DNA from: Hormiphora californensis
Lineage: Eukaryota; Ctenophora; Tentaculata; Cydippida; Pleurobrachiidae
Direction of reading: 5' to 3'
Length of the DNA: 64,000 bases
Assembly: GCA_020137815.1 (NCBI GenBank)
Contig: CM035362.1
Span: 3,966,476 to 4,030,475, forward strand
Shown here: one piece after another, positions 41,401-50,700 of the stretch
Layout: every line of letters begins with the position of its first letter
Numbering within the stretch: the stretch's first letter is position 1
Position numbers and translations under genes: made by a program
Notes under the pieces: model-generated
Database searches by the model: none
Seen by the model: the letters and a program-made list of their open reading frames with translations, nothing else
What the model was told of the DNA's origin: nothing

Positions 41401-43245
41401 GAGAGGTAATTATACCTGTCATAACGGTAATTGAGAGGTAATTATACCTGTCATAACGGTAATTGGGAGGTAATTATACCTGTCATAACGGTAATTGGGA
41501 GGTAATTATACCTGTCATAACGGTAATTGAGAGCGGAGAATGTAGTCGAGATGGGTTTATCGGGGTCCTGGAACAAATTGTTCGCTGTCGCTAGCCACCC
41601 TTCCTCCGGGTTAACAATGCTCATATAGTCGTCACCTGTGTAGTGGTGGGGATCATATTATAGGGGAGATAGATGACATGTTACAGGTAACTTATATTAG
41701 TGGTGTGACGTCATTGGTCACACACTTACCTGACAGGTAACCCTTCCAATGATTAGCCGTATCCCACGCAGGAAGGGGTATCAGCCCAGTTGCAGTGGAT
41801 CTGAGGGGCACAAAACCACTCTGCTGGTACGCAATGTTTCCCTGAGAAATATAGACACTTTTTACCGAGCCACTAAACTCCATGGTATTTAATTAAGAAG
41901 CTGAAGTATATTTTACCAAATAATATGCTGAGTCACACACCTGACTATCCGCAAAAAGAAAGTTAAGGCCAGCTAAATTCCTGGCAACCAATTTCCTCGC
42001 TTCCTCCACATTTTTACAGGTAGGTAATTTGTGAAACACCTCTGACATGATAATCTCACCCTCAAGGGGCATCGCAAATGACGTGGCTAGGAACTTCCCA
42101 TCTCGAATTGGTTGCTTAGATGCCTCCAGGTTTCGTTCAATTGTGTTTCCCTCCGCCGTATCATAAAAGTAGTACGTCTCCCCGGCGATCTCAACAACGC
42201 GTCCTTTCAGCTGTAGGAACACCCCATCACGTTCATATTTCCCATCCTTAACATTTTCCACGAAATAATCGGACATATCTAGCATACCAAAGGTGAGAGT
42301 TGCCGTGATATCTTGAGTTCTACCAAACATCGTGGTTGGGATTGATGTTATTCCAATACCAAATAGATCAAAACCTTTTCCATCTGTATAGTGTAGTTCG
42401 TGAAAGAATCCAGGAAGCCTCGACACATCCATGTGGGGGTCCGATGCCATGATGGGCTTTCCACTTTCCGTTCTTTTCCCGGACACTACCCAGTTGTTAC
42501 TGTTTATCATCTTAGGAACCTCGCTCAGATCGTGATCTGCAAAGGGCCGGAAATCCGATATTGATCGATAAATTTCAATAAGTTCATCCGTTAGATTAGT
42601 GTAGTGAGGAGCAAACACTTCTGTAAGTAAATCCCTGTTATCCGTTTCACGGAGAATCTCAAGACCCAACTTTTCAACTTGAAGGAAAATGTCGTTGAGC
42701 CCGGCGTATGCTACAAATTTAAACATTGACATAACATCAACGGGGGTAAATAACTCAGGGTGGTAGTTGAGTAAAACGAACTCTAAAGGGCGAGGGTTAT
42801 TGGACATCCAAGAATTAATACCATCCACATAGTGCTGGTACACAGCTAAAGACTCCTTGGGTATAGAATCATAATTCGCCTTACTTCTCCCATACACATT
42901 CATCTGTTGTGCCTTGATGTCTGTGTCTAGAGAGGCTCTACTGAAGGGCAAGTACTTGGTTAATAGACCCTGGGATGCGAGACGAATCAGACACAACTGT
43001 ACGTATCTATCGTGGGCCTGAATCCACCCAATGGCCTTGAAGAAATCTTCATCACGATTTCCCCCCGTTGCTTTGAAATACATCCCCTCGGCCCGTGTAA
43101 AGTTTATCTGTGAGCCGGTGATGTTGGTCATGTAGGTCTTCCCAACGTATTCATACTCCCAACTAATCTGTGAAACTAATACAGCCAGGAAACCGGCGAG
43201 CAGCCACAAAATCTTGTTCATCCTGAAATAAGTCATCATGTTCAA
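34837..43245 (-). CDS. Penicillin-acylase-family Ntn hydrolase, secreted or membrane-anchored
   Basis: Exons: about 43221-41941, 41841-41730, 41635-41512, 39803-39676, 39414-39259, 39123-38945, 38777-38742, 38689-38601, and a last exon 34980-34837. Translation probably starts at MNKILWLLAGFLAVLVS (43221), a signal peptide or anchor; an in-frame ATG lies 24 nt earlier. The family's autocatalytic centre is clear: SNNWVVSG with Ser at 42499-42501 (about residue 241), followed by SGKPIMASDPHM. Later landmarks: GLIPLPAWD, NPEEGWLATANN, and the C-terminal SWRMVTDLAS with LPGGPSGNPLS. The family hydrolyses amide bonds such as N-acyl side chains; the animal substrate is unknown. The join between 38601 and 34980 is not phase-consistent as drawn, so an exon or base is missing there. 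Confidence 0.82.
34985..35768. repeat. G-rich and GA-rich simple sequence with a short duplicated insertion site
   Basis: G-rich 35020-35120 and GA repeats 35404-35610. At 35686-35703 and 35739-35756 an 18-bp direct repeat GCAATAACATTGTTTCTG brackets a 35-bp insert containing CCCGAAATACAGTCTAGCCA, 13 bp before the discoidin-like start codon. No gene; frames here are repeat translations. Confidence 0.75.
35769..37105 (+). CDS. Secreted discoidin (F5/8 type C)-like protein, 3' end uncertain
   Basis: Exons 35769-35832, 36150-36372, 36454-36556, 36946-37105 with matching phases. The first encodes a signal peptide MFLFYFLVLPILASG. The second has the discoidin-type pattern (asymmetric start, SLYDTKFSLDKDLST, W---N-MWFTF, V-KIVIYN-F). 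Cysteines at FFCVASDF, WQTCLAF and YPCGLLL could pair. Expected to be an extracellular adhesion or ligand-binding domain; ligand unknown. After the last exon comes a GTAAGTTTG donor and then a hAT-like MITE, and I found no further exon. If the donor is not used, the frame reads into the MITE and stops at 37161. The gene lies on the opposite strand between the last two exons assigned to the acylase gene, so it is probably nested. Confidence 0.65.
35925..36096 (-). mobile_element. pogo/Tigger-like MITE, copy 5 (172 bp)
   Basis: TA at both sides; same subfamily as copy 2 but inverted. In intron 1 of the discoidin-like gene. Confidence 0.85.
37118..37226 (+). mobile_element. hAT-like MITE, copy 10
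   Basis: Starts 12 bp after the last discoidin-like exon; right end CAGTTCCTG carries one change. No matching target duplication. Confidence 0.85.
37435..38393. mobile_element. 0.96-kb foldback element with TA target site
   Basis: Terminal CCGCGTGGGCCAATAAAAAG and its complement, flanked by TA (37433-37434, 38394-38395). Inverted arms of about 170 bp, then an AT-rich middle with only weak symmetry. No coding capacity. Confidence 0.85.
38934..38957 (-). repeat. Triplicated 11-bp donor motif
   Basis: On the minus strand GTGTTCTGCAG, GTGTTCTTTAG and GTGTTCTGTAG follow one another at the end of acylase exon 39123-38945. The donor after the first unit gives the phase required by the next exon. 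Confidence 0.7.
39890..41531 (-). repeat. About 51-copy minisatellite made of an exon end and its 5' splice site
   Basis: Unit of 32 bp. On the minus strand each unit is AATTACCGTTATGACAG, the end of acylase exon 41635-41512, then GTATAATTACCTC, its donor. Copies are nearly identical, varying mainly at one A/G position. The array fills 1.6 kb of intron 39804-41511. Homogeneity implies recent expansion or continuing conversion. Confidence 0.95.
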
Positions 43246-43374
43246 GGAGAGGATTTGGCCTGTTCTTAGTTCTAGTTTGTTAGTACTGTCGTAAAATTAC
43301 TGGCAATTAGGAGATGTGCATTATTTTGCAAATTGCAAGTCAGCGTCGGCCGTCGAGGGAGAAAAAAGTTGTAA

Positions 43375-43525
43375 TGAGGCCCCTCGGAAATGTTCAAGTC
43401 ATGCACAATCAAGTCACGCCCACCAATCACAGCTCAGAACGCGCGAAGCACTCCGCGCGTTCTGAGCTGTGATTGGTGGGCGCGACTTGATTGTGCATGA
43501 CTTGAACATTTCCGAGGGGCCTCAT
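43375..43525. mobile_element. 151-bp palindromic MITE, copy A
   Basis: Arms TGAGGCCCCTCGGAAATGTT... and complement meet in a short loop at GAAGCACTC. Lies between the acylase start and the ORF1-type gene. Confidence 0.9.
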
Positions 43526-43542
43526 TTGTAAAGTCTGACTTT

Positions 43543-43750
43543 AAATAACTGTCGTTTTTACCGCACTCGATTTTGCTCTATTATTACAATAACTCCGGTT
43601 CCTGATGAGATAAAGACTTGAAACTTGGGGGCTGCGAAGAACATGCTAAGTTCTTCCTAACCTCCAAATTTCAAGTCTCTATCTTATGAGCAACTGGAGA
43701 TATTGTCATAATAGAGCAAAATCGAGTGCGGTAAAAACGACAGTTATTTA
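43543..43750. mobile_element. 208-bp inverted-repeat element
   Basis: Arms AAATAACTGTCGTTTTTACC... and complement of about 45 bp, with weaker inner symmetry around TCAAGTCT-type motifs. Confidence 0.8.
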
Positions 43751-43895
43751 ATAATAATAATAATAATAGTAACAGTTTATATCCCGCACTGACACAGTTT
43801 GTATACAGACAACTCGTTTTCCTTAATTTGAAAGGGACTGCAGTAGACTGCCTGCTCCTAGCACGGTTCTCTGATAACGGTGAGTTAGTGGGGAA

Positions 43896-44858
43896 CTATC
43901 CCACTTGGATAACGTTATTGCGGATGAAATAGCAGCCGTCAGGATCTTCTGATCGTATCCGCTTCAAAGTGGACCTTAGAGCTCTTTGCTCTTTCAGTTC
44001 AGAGGGCGTAAGATTCGGAGAGAGATAAACAGCCGAAAACTGTTCAGAGTCTTTGAGGTTTCGTGCCTTTCTGAGGAGCGCGAGGAGAGTCGCTCTCTTC
44101 TCCAGGGATACTAAGAGCGGTCTAGGGCGCTTCTCATTTCTTTCGCCGATGCGTTTCATCGTAGTCACTTTCGGTTTCTCTTTTAATTCCTCAAAAAGTT
44201 CGTCTAATGTAGTTTTAGCCACTCTATCGGTTGTTTCTGGGAGACCAAACACAACCATGTTCTTCTCTCTTCCGGGCTGTTGGACGGGAGTAGGATGATT
44301 CATTGGTAGTGGTTTTCTCACTTTGGGGGAGGTTGCAGCACAATTCTGTGCTAGCACAGTAGAGTAGGCTTTCACCTTCTGCACCGATGCTGTCACTGTA
44401 CTGAGCTGTTGCTTCTGGTGGTTGATAACCGTTTGCTGAAGCTCGATCACGCTAACCCGATGGCGGTCAAGTTCTTCTTTACATTCACGAAGCTGTTTCT
44501 CGAGGTTTTCCGCACTGATAACCGTTTCAAAATTGTTCATTGTTGCTCGGGCAAGTTTCATACTGGAGAGAAAAATACGCGAAGTAGCCTCGATTATTTC
44601 ACTCGTAGTTCGGTCCTTGAGACAATGTCTAAAGTACGAACCCCAATGCTTGCTAGGCGAAGCTAAGCTGTCGTTGGTTAACATTGAATCGGGTGCAGCT
44701 TGAATCGATCTATAACATTGAGTAAACTCATCTGGTGCGATGTTCGTCGTGTTGTCCGAATTCAACAGATAAACTTCAGAAACAAAGTCATCCACTGTCT
44801 CTTCTAATCGTTTTATCACAGGGTTATCGCCCTCGTACTTCGCTTCCGACATTATCAA
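43896..44858 (-). CDS. LINE ORF1-type nucleic-acid-binding protein, without a reverse transcriptase
   Basis: Single 320-codon frame. Residues 1-120 are unremarkable and mixed helical. About 120-170 form a predicted coiled coil (ENLEKQLRECKEELDRHRVS). The C-terminal half has an RRM-like start KNMVVFGLPE, then RPRPLLVSLEKRATLLALLR, KARNLKDSEQFSAVYLSPNL and TPSELKEQRALR, the pattern seen in ORF1 proteins of several LINE clades. No endonuclease or RT follows; only about 130 bp and a TAATAATAA run lie downstream. Either a half-LINE (ORF1-only non-autonomous) element or a captured gene. An upstream ATG at the frame start gives MIMSEAKY; Met3 is equally plausible. Confidence 0.7.
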   Translation of the reverse strand: MIMSEAKYEGDNPVIKRLEETVDDFVSEVYLLNSDNTTNIAPDEFTQCYRSIQAAPDSMLTNDSLASPSKHWGSYFRHCLKDRTTSEIIEATSRIFLSSMKLARATMNNFETVISAENLEKQLRECKEELDRHRVSVIELQQTVINHQKQQLSTVTASVQKVKAYSTVLAQNCAATSPKVRKPLPMNHPTPVQQPGREKNMVVFGLPETTDRVAKTTLDELFEELKEKPKVTTMKRIGERNEKRPRPLLVSLEKRATLLALLRKARNLKDSEQFSAVYLSPNLTPSELKEQRALRSTLKRIRSEDPDGCYFIRNNVIQVG

Positions 44859-44957
44859 CGTTTCGTTTTTTCTGCCCTTCGGGGCTGTTACATCGGATTC
44901 ATCTTCCTGCTCAAATTAATTTGTTTAAAGTAGTGTTGAAAAGTTTGAAATCAGACT

Positions 44958-45109
44958 ATGAGGCCCCTCGGAAATGTTCAAGTCATGCACAATCAAGTCA
45001 CGCCCACCAATCACAGCGCAGAACGCGTGAAGCACTCCGCGCGTTCTGAGCTGTGATTGGTGGGCGTGACTTGATTGTGCATGACTTGAACATTTCCGAG
45101 GGGCCTCAT
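44958..45109. mobile_element. 152-bp palindromic MITE, copy B
   Basis: Second copy of the element at 43375-43525, with TA on both sides of TGAGGCC...GGCCTCA. Only a few positions differ from copy A. The two copies flank the ORF1-type gene. Confidence 0.9.
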
Positions 45110-45487
45110 AAAAGGAAAAAAATGTGTGGAATTTTCTTGTTTTAAATTTTGAAATTTTTATTTCCAGAAACACACTTTTTGCGTTGGCCTATGCTACAGG
45201 CCTAGAAGTTGGCCTATGCTACAGGCCCTAGAAGCCGTGGAAAACGCGCGCACTTGGGGTCTGCAGCGCATGCCAAGCCTAGAAGCCGTGGAAAACGCGC
45301 GCACTTGGGGCCTGCAGCGCATGCCAACTTTTTGCGCGGCGTCGTTGGCGCGCAAAACATTGAAAACTGCGCGGCGCGCTGAGTAAAAAAATAAAAGTTT
45401 CCGAAATGAATTTTTCCGGAAGGTCTGGAAATTTCCTCCTTTTTCCCCAGCCAACGAGTGTAACGTTTGACCTCTCCTTCCCTCAAC
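45110..45487 (+). promoter_or_regulatory. TCTP upstream region with tandem duplication and TOP-like tract
   Basis: A 58-bp block beginning TAGAAGCCGTGGAAAACGCG is duplicated (about 45226 and 45280). The leader ends in a pyrimidine run CCTCTCCTTCCCTC at 45471-45484, three bases before the ATG. TCTP mRNAs are known 5'-TOP messages controlled by growth signalling; whether transcription starts in this tract is unproven. Confidence 0.5.
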
Positions 45488-46953
45488 ATGAAAGTGTTTA
45501 TTGACCGTGTCACCAGTAAGTTATATCATTGACGCCTCACTCTCAAGTGCCTTGCTATGGATTGAAGTTTAATTAGTGTTTTTGGAACAATTCTTACAAT
45601 TTTCCGCTCCAGGCGCTGATCACATCACCGATGCCTATCCCCACACCGTGGAATTTGGTGGTGCCATCCTGAAGTTCCCCTGCAAGGTAAAATCACAACT
45701 CTATCTACAGCCTTCTTAGCAAAACTATTCATCTCCAATGGGAAGATAACAATACTGATTATGACGTTGCTATGAGTTTGTCAATTTAAACAGACCAAGG
45801 TGACATTCTGTGACACCTCTCTCTCTCTCAGTGGGGAATGTTCTCCGACAACGAGGACATTGTCCTTGCAGGAGAGAACCCCTCTGCCGAGGCAGATGAT
45901 ATGGGTGGTTCTGATGAGACCCGAGTGAGGGCTATTAACCTGGTTCACATGAACGGTCTCGTTGAGTGTGATTTCATGACAAAGGGCGCCTTCAAGGTAT
46001 GTTACTATCAGTAAAAACATTTCGATACATTACCTCTCCTTGATCTCTAACATTTCTTTAGCTAAAATCCCATTTATCCCCCCATCCATTGAGATTATTA
46101 TTTATCCACGGAGAGCTAGAGGGAAGGATTGATTTCTCCATCTGTCACTAATCCCTATCCCCATTTATCCCTCCCTCCTTTTTCTCTATCTCTATCTTTA
46201 TCTCTAAATTTCATCTCTTTTTCTTTAGGAGTGGATCAAGGAGGGTCGAGCTGAGATGGAGGCCTACCTGAAGAAAGATATCCAGGTCGCCAACGAGTTC
46301 ACCGTAAGTGCAGCAAGTTTAGGGAAACCTTCCCAATTATTACATTTCAATCTTCCGGTAATTTATGGAACAGAAAACAGTGAAATAATTGGAAATGTTT
46401 TCCCTCTCTTGGATTGGAAATTAGTTTCCTATTTTTATAATCCGCTGTCTATAGATTCCAATTTCCATGATCTACCCTCCTATTATAACACTCTAATTAT
46501 CTCTCTCTCCTATTTAGAAAAAGTCCCCGGAAGAGATTGAGGCTGAGATCGATACCACTGTCAAGGCCTGGCGGAAGGGTATCCAGGAGTGGGCCGGTAT
46601 GGTACTGAAAAACTGGAAGAACGTCATGGTCTTTTTCGTAAGTTTTATTTTCTACATTTAGCCATAACTCCACTCCCTGACGACATTTCAAGTCTCTATC
46701 TCACCTGATCTCACCAGGGAGTGGAGCTATGGCCGTTCGAAATTTCACAAAACCCAAATGAGGGTCTTTTTTGTTTGGGGCTTAGGATTGCTAGAGCAGG
46801 TGGTTGATATATCATTGTCTAAATGTATGCTAAACCTCCTCACAACAGGACAAGAACATGGACTGTGATGGTGCCAAGGCCATCTACATTGGTGACGAAG
46901 AGGGGGACAACATGTACTTTGTCAAGTGTCTGTACCGAGAGGATAAACAGTAA
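45488..46953 (+). CDS. TPT1: Translationally controlled tumour protein (TCTP)
   Basis: Six exons: 45488-45515, 45613-45686, 45832-45996, 46229-46303, 46518-46637, 46849-46953; 188 residues, phases exact, slightly longer than the usual about 172. Contains EDIVLAGENPSAE (the first TCTP signature region), the long helical hairpin EMEAYLKKDIQ...KKSPEEIEAE, and the closing DGAKAIYIGDEEGDN. TCTP is an abundant cytosolic calcium- and tubulin-binding protein linked to growth control. The Mss4-like core is complete and there are no frame breaks. Confidence 0.96.
46661..46735. repeat. Small inverted repeat in a TCTP intron
   Basis: GCCATAACTCCACTCCCTG and CAGGGAGTGGAGCTATGGC arms separated by about 35 bp. 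Confidence 0.7.
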
Positions 46954-47770
46954 AATGTTGACCGGATATTCCTTTTTCTTAGGTAAACAACAAACAAGAC
47001 TTTGTACTCTGTTTACACAAAGCTTTTATGACGAACTTTGTGAATTGTGGAATGTTAAATACAATTCTCAAAATATTTGGTCACGCCTCACAATACATTT
47101 GGGGAAAAGGGGGGAATTTGTTTTGTCTCAAAGAGAGATAGGGTCGAGAAAGGGACAATGTGGGTGTGTAACAAAACCCACATCGCTACTTCCTCCTCTC
47201 ACACCCCCCCCCCCCCCCTTCCACACACACCGTCCACCGTGTGCCTCTGAGCTGGCGGGGTAACTTGACGTAACGCGCGATCTTCTCTTGTTTGTACAAA
47301 GTGCGCAACTGCTTCAAATACCCCACCCTGTTTAGCCGACGAGCTTTGCTTGTCAAGATTCCGTGATTTTGATGATTTCACTCAAAGATTCCGTGATTTA
47401 ACACTCTTCCTTTTCTCTCTAGGTGTGTTGCAGCCCCAAGGATTTGTCATATACGAGTGGAGATATTGGCCAACATTACAAACTAACGGCCCTACATCTC
47501 AAACGAGACTCAAAAAGATAAAACGGGGATGATTTTTTGATGTTTTTAATTCCTTTTCATTACTTTGAAAGTAAATACAACGATCTTGTTTTCAATTTAA
47601 TCTGACCTGCAGAAAATGAAAATAGAGAAAACATAAAGAAATCATGAAAAAACAAACAAAATTAAATACACTCACAAACAGTCCCCAATTATTTAACAAG
47701 CAACTCTTTAATTACTCATAGAGAGAGAGTCTGAAAAGTCACTGGACACTATAAAAATCACCAACATTTC
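46954..47770. other. Convergent intergenic region between TCTP and VPS15
   Basis: Contains a C-run near 47204-47217 and duplicated AAGATTCCGTGATTT (47358, 47384). Candidate plus-strand frames are short and unsupported. Presumably holds both 3' UTRs. Confidence 0.6.
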
Positions 47771-50700
47771 CTACTTCCATATTTTCATTATACCCCCCAT
47801 ATCCACACTCACCAAACACGGTTGGGTCGTTTTAACAAACGCCAAATCTGTCACTGCGTGATGGTGTGCTGGAGAGGGCTGGGATAGTCCCTTGTTTTCG
47901 GTATAACTCATCGCTATATCTTCTTCTGCTTGGATAATTTCCACGTCTCGTATTATTGATTTACGGTACACCTGCGAGGGAGGGATTTGAGAGATTGTTC
48001 TTCCCCAAAATGGGACAATAAACAGGCACATTTCACTGGATCTGCTAAGTCCTCACACGTGTGAGCTACACTATGTCTCACCTGTCGCCCGATTATCTCC
48101 CGGGGCCCAGATAGCACGGAACTGTCTGATTCGTGCCGGGTGTTCCATAATCGTACACAATAATCCGCGCCACCCGTTACAAGCACATCCGGGCTAAGCG
48201 GTAACACGGATCGAACCCTGGGAGAAGAGGGGTTGTCAGTCAAATCGGGCCTGGGCTGGACTCAAAATCCTGAATCCAGAGCACAGAGACAAAAGATAGA
48301 ATTCTGTTGCGCGGCGTAAAAAGCAACTGCTGACAATGACCGCGACGCAACTTTCCATAGCTAAATCGAGGCGTGGACGAGGTAGACCCTGTTGAGAGCA
48401 ATTGTGAGTGGGTTAACACTGGCTGTGTGGAATCTGTGAGCCAACCGGCTACAACTTGCCTAGTGCTCGACCCTGTTTCACGGAGGTGGGTTAGAACATA
48501 ACAACCTGCTACAGACTATGTGTATCTTGTTTTGTTCAAACACACATTAACTCGACAAACAGGTTTTCAATTTGTGTAATTAAAGTGATTAACTATATTA
48601 CCCGGAATTTGGTTGATCAGCGGGGGTAGTTAACTCTGTGGTGGCAGGTCCGTACCAGAAGGCCCTCTCCTTACACCCACTCTCCATATTCCAAGTGCCG
48701 ACCTGAAATTAGTCTCAGACAGGTCAAGTAATTAGACAATAGTCTCTCAATTGATGATTTAGTAATGGTGGGTAACTGTTTGTTAGTTAATTCCCACTAA
48801 TCACATATCACACTGAAACATAGGTTTCAAAACATATGCAAGACCCCCGTAAAACTACATCTGTAATAAAACAGTCGGACCTCGATTTACTGGTCAAAAC
48901 ACTTCCCCTGAGCATCTCTGATCTCGGTAAATCCGACTAAACAATAAACATGGAATTAAACATGGAATTAAACATGGAATTAAACATGGAATTAAACATG
49001 GAATTAAACATGGAATTAGTGGTCCGACTATATACCTCGTTATATCCCTTTATTCCAACGTTTATCGTACTGCTACATGCCAGCGAGGGAGAGAGACATG
49101 TTATAGGTTCAGTGCGGTCTGACTGCCAAGAAGTGATTGGTAGACGAAACCGGAGGTCCCAACACGTCAACCATCCATGCCTGAATGAATAATGATAGAG
49201 TTGTTATTATCATTGTTAACATGCCTGAATGTGATAGATCTTTGTTAGACTTAGGGTGATATATGAGATGTTCCTGAGCATTGTTCCATCTCTGATACAA
49301 ATAACCTTTCTGACCCCAGTTTTAGGGCTCGTTTAGCCCCCACTCGATACCTACCTGAGGTAGGCTACCTCCTTCCCTACCTAATATTATAATTTATAAT
49401 ATCCCCCCAAGTACCTACAGCTACCTTATTCCAAAATAAATCCAATACTCCCCCATGCCTACCTCGCCCCCATCCCTACCTAGTGTAAGGGAGAAAGTGA
49501 GAGAACAGCTAAGAGAAGGTATTATTCCTACGTAGTTCCCAAATAAAAATTGTTCCTGCCTAGTACCGAGACAGATCCAGTGCTCGATACCTCCCTACCT
49601 ACTATTACCCTACCTAGTTCCCTACCTCACCCCCATACCTACCTAGCTCCCTACCTAGTTCCCTACCTCACCCCCATGCCTACCTCGCCCCCATCCCTAC
49701 CTAGTTCCCTACCTACTATGTATTACCTACCTAGTCCCGAGACAGATCCAGTGCTCGTTCCGGTCAGTACACATGGCACTAACAGGTCCGTATTGAGGTT
49801 TATTGCTCAACTTGAAGACGAATGATCCACATCTCATATCCACACAAACTATATTCCCATTGCTTGTACCAACAACTAGATTCTGTTGGTCTCCTATCGT
49901 GGGAGGAGTTGGTTACTATGGGGATAGGGGATAGGATAGTTGGTTTATTATTTATTATTTAGTTACTATGGGGGCAGGGATAGAGGGGAAAACATTGTGA
50001 TAATACTGAATATAAATCGAAATCTATAATCAATTAAACGATAAGCAGTTGGTAGTTTATTAATTAGTAATTAAGTACATAATAATAATCAGTTGATAAG
50101 TTAAGGTTACCCTTATTACTGATCATCAATTAATTAATTAATTAATTATTATCACTAATTACCCGATCCTAATGTATCCATGTCCACAACAACATCCCCA
50201 CTTTCTATATCCAAGGTTTGAGCAGCACATACCTTCAGCTCCTTTACACCCACCTCATGTAAATTACCCTCTCTTGTCACAACTGCTACTTTGTCACCTA
50301 GAAGAAGAGTGTTGTCACAACTGCTACTTTGTCACCTAGAAGAAGAGTGTTGTCACAACCGCTACCTTGTCACCTAGAAGAAGAGTGTTGTCACAACTGC
50401 TACCTTGTCACCTAGAAGAAGAGTGTTGTCACAACTGCTACTTTGTCACCTAGAAGAAGAGTGTTGTCACAACTGCTACTTTGTCACCTAGAAGAAGAGT
50501 GTTGTCACAACTGCTACTTTGTCACCTAGAAGAAGAGTGTTGTCACAACCGCTACCTTGTCACCTAGAAGAAGAGTGTTGTCACAACTGCTACTTTGTCA
50601 CCTAGAAGAAGAGTGTTGTCACAACTGCTACTTTGTCACCTAGAAATATAGTTGGGTATGATATCCCCTCATTTCTCTCCCTCCTGCGCTACGTCTAGTT

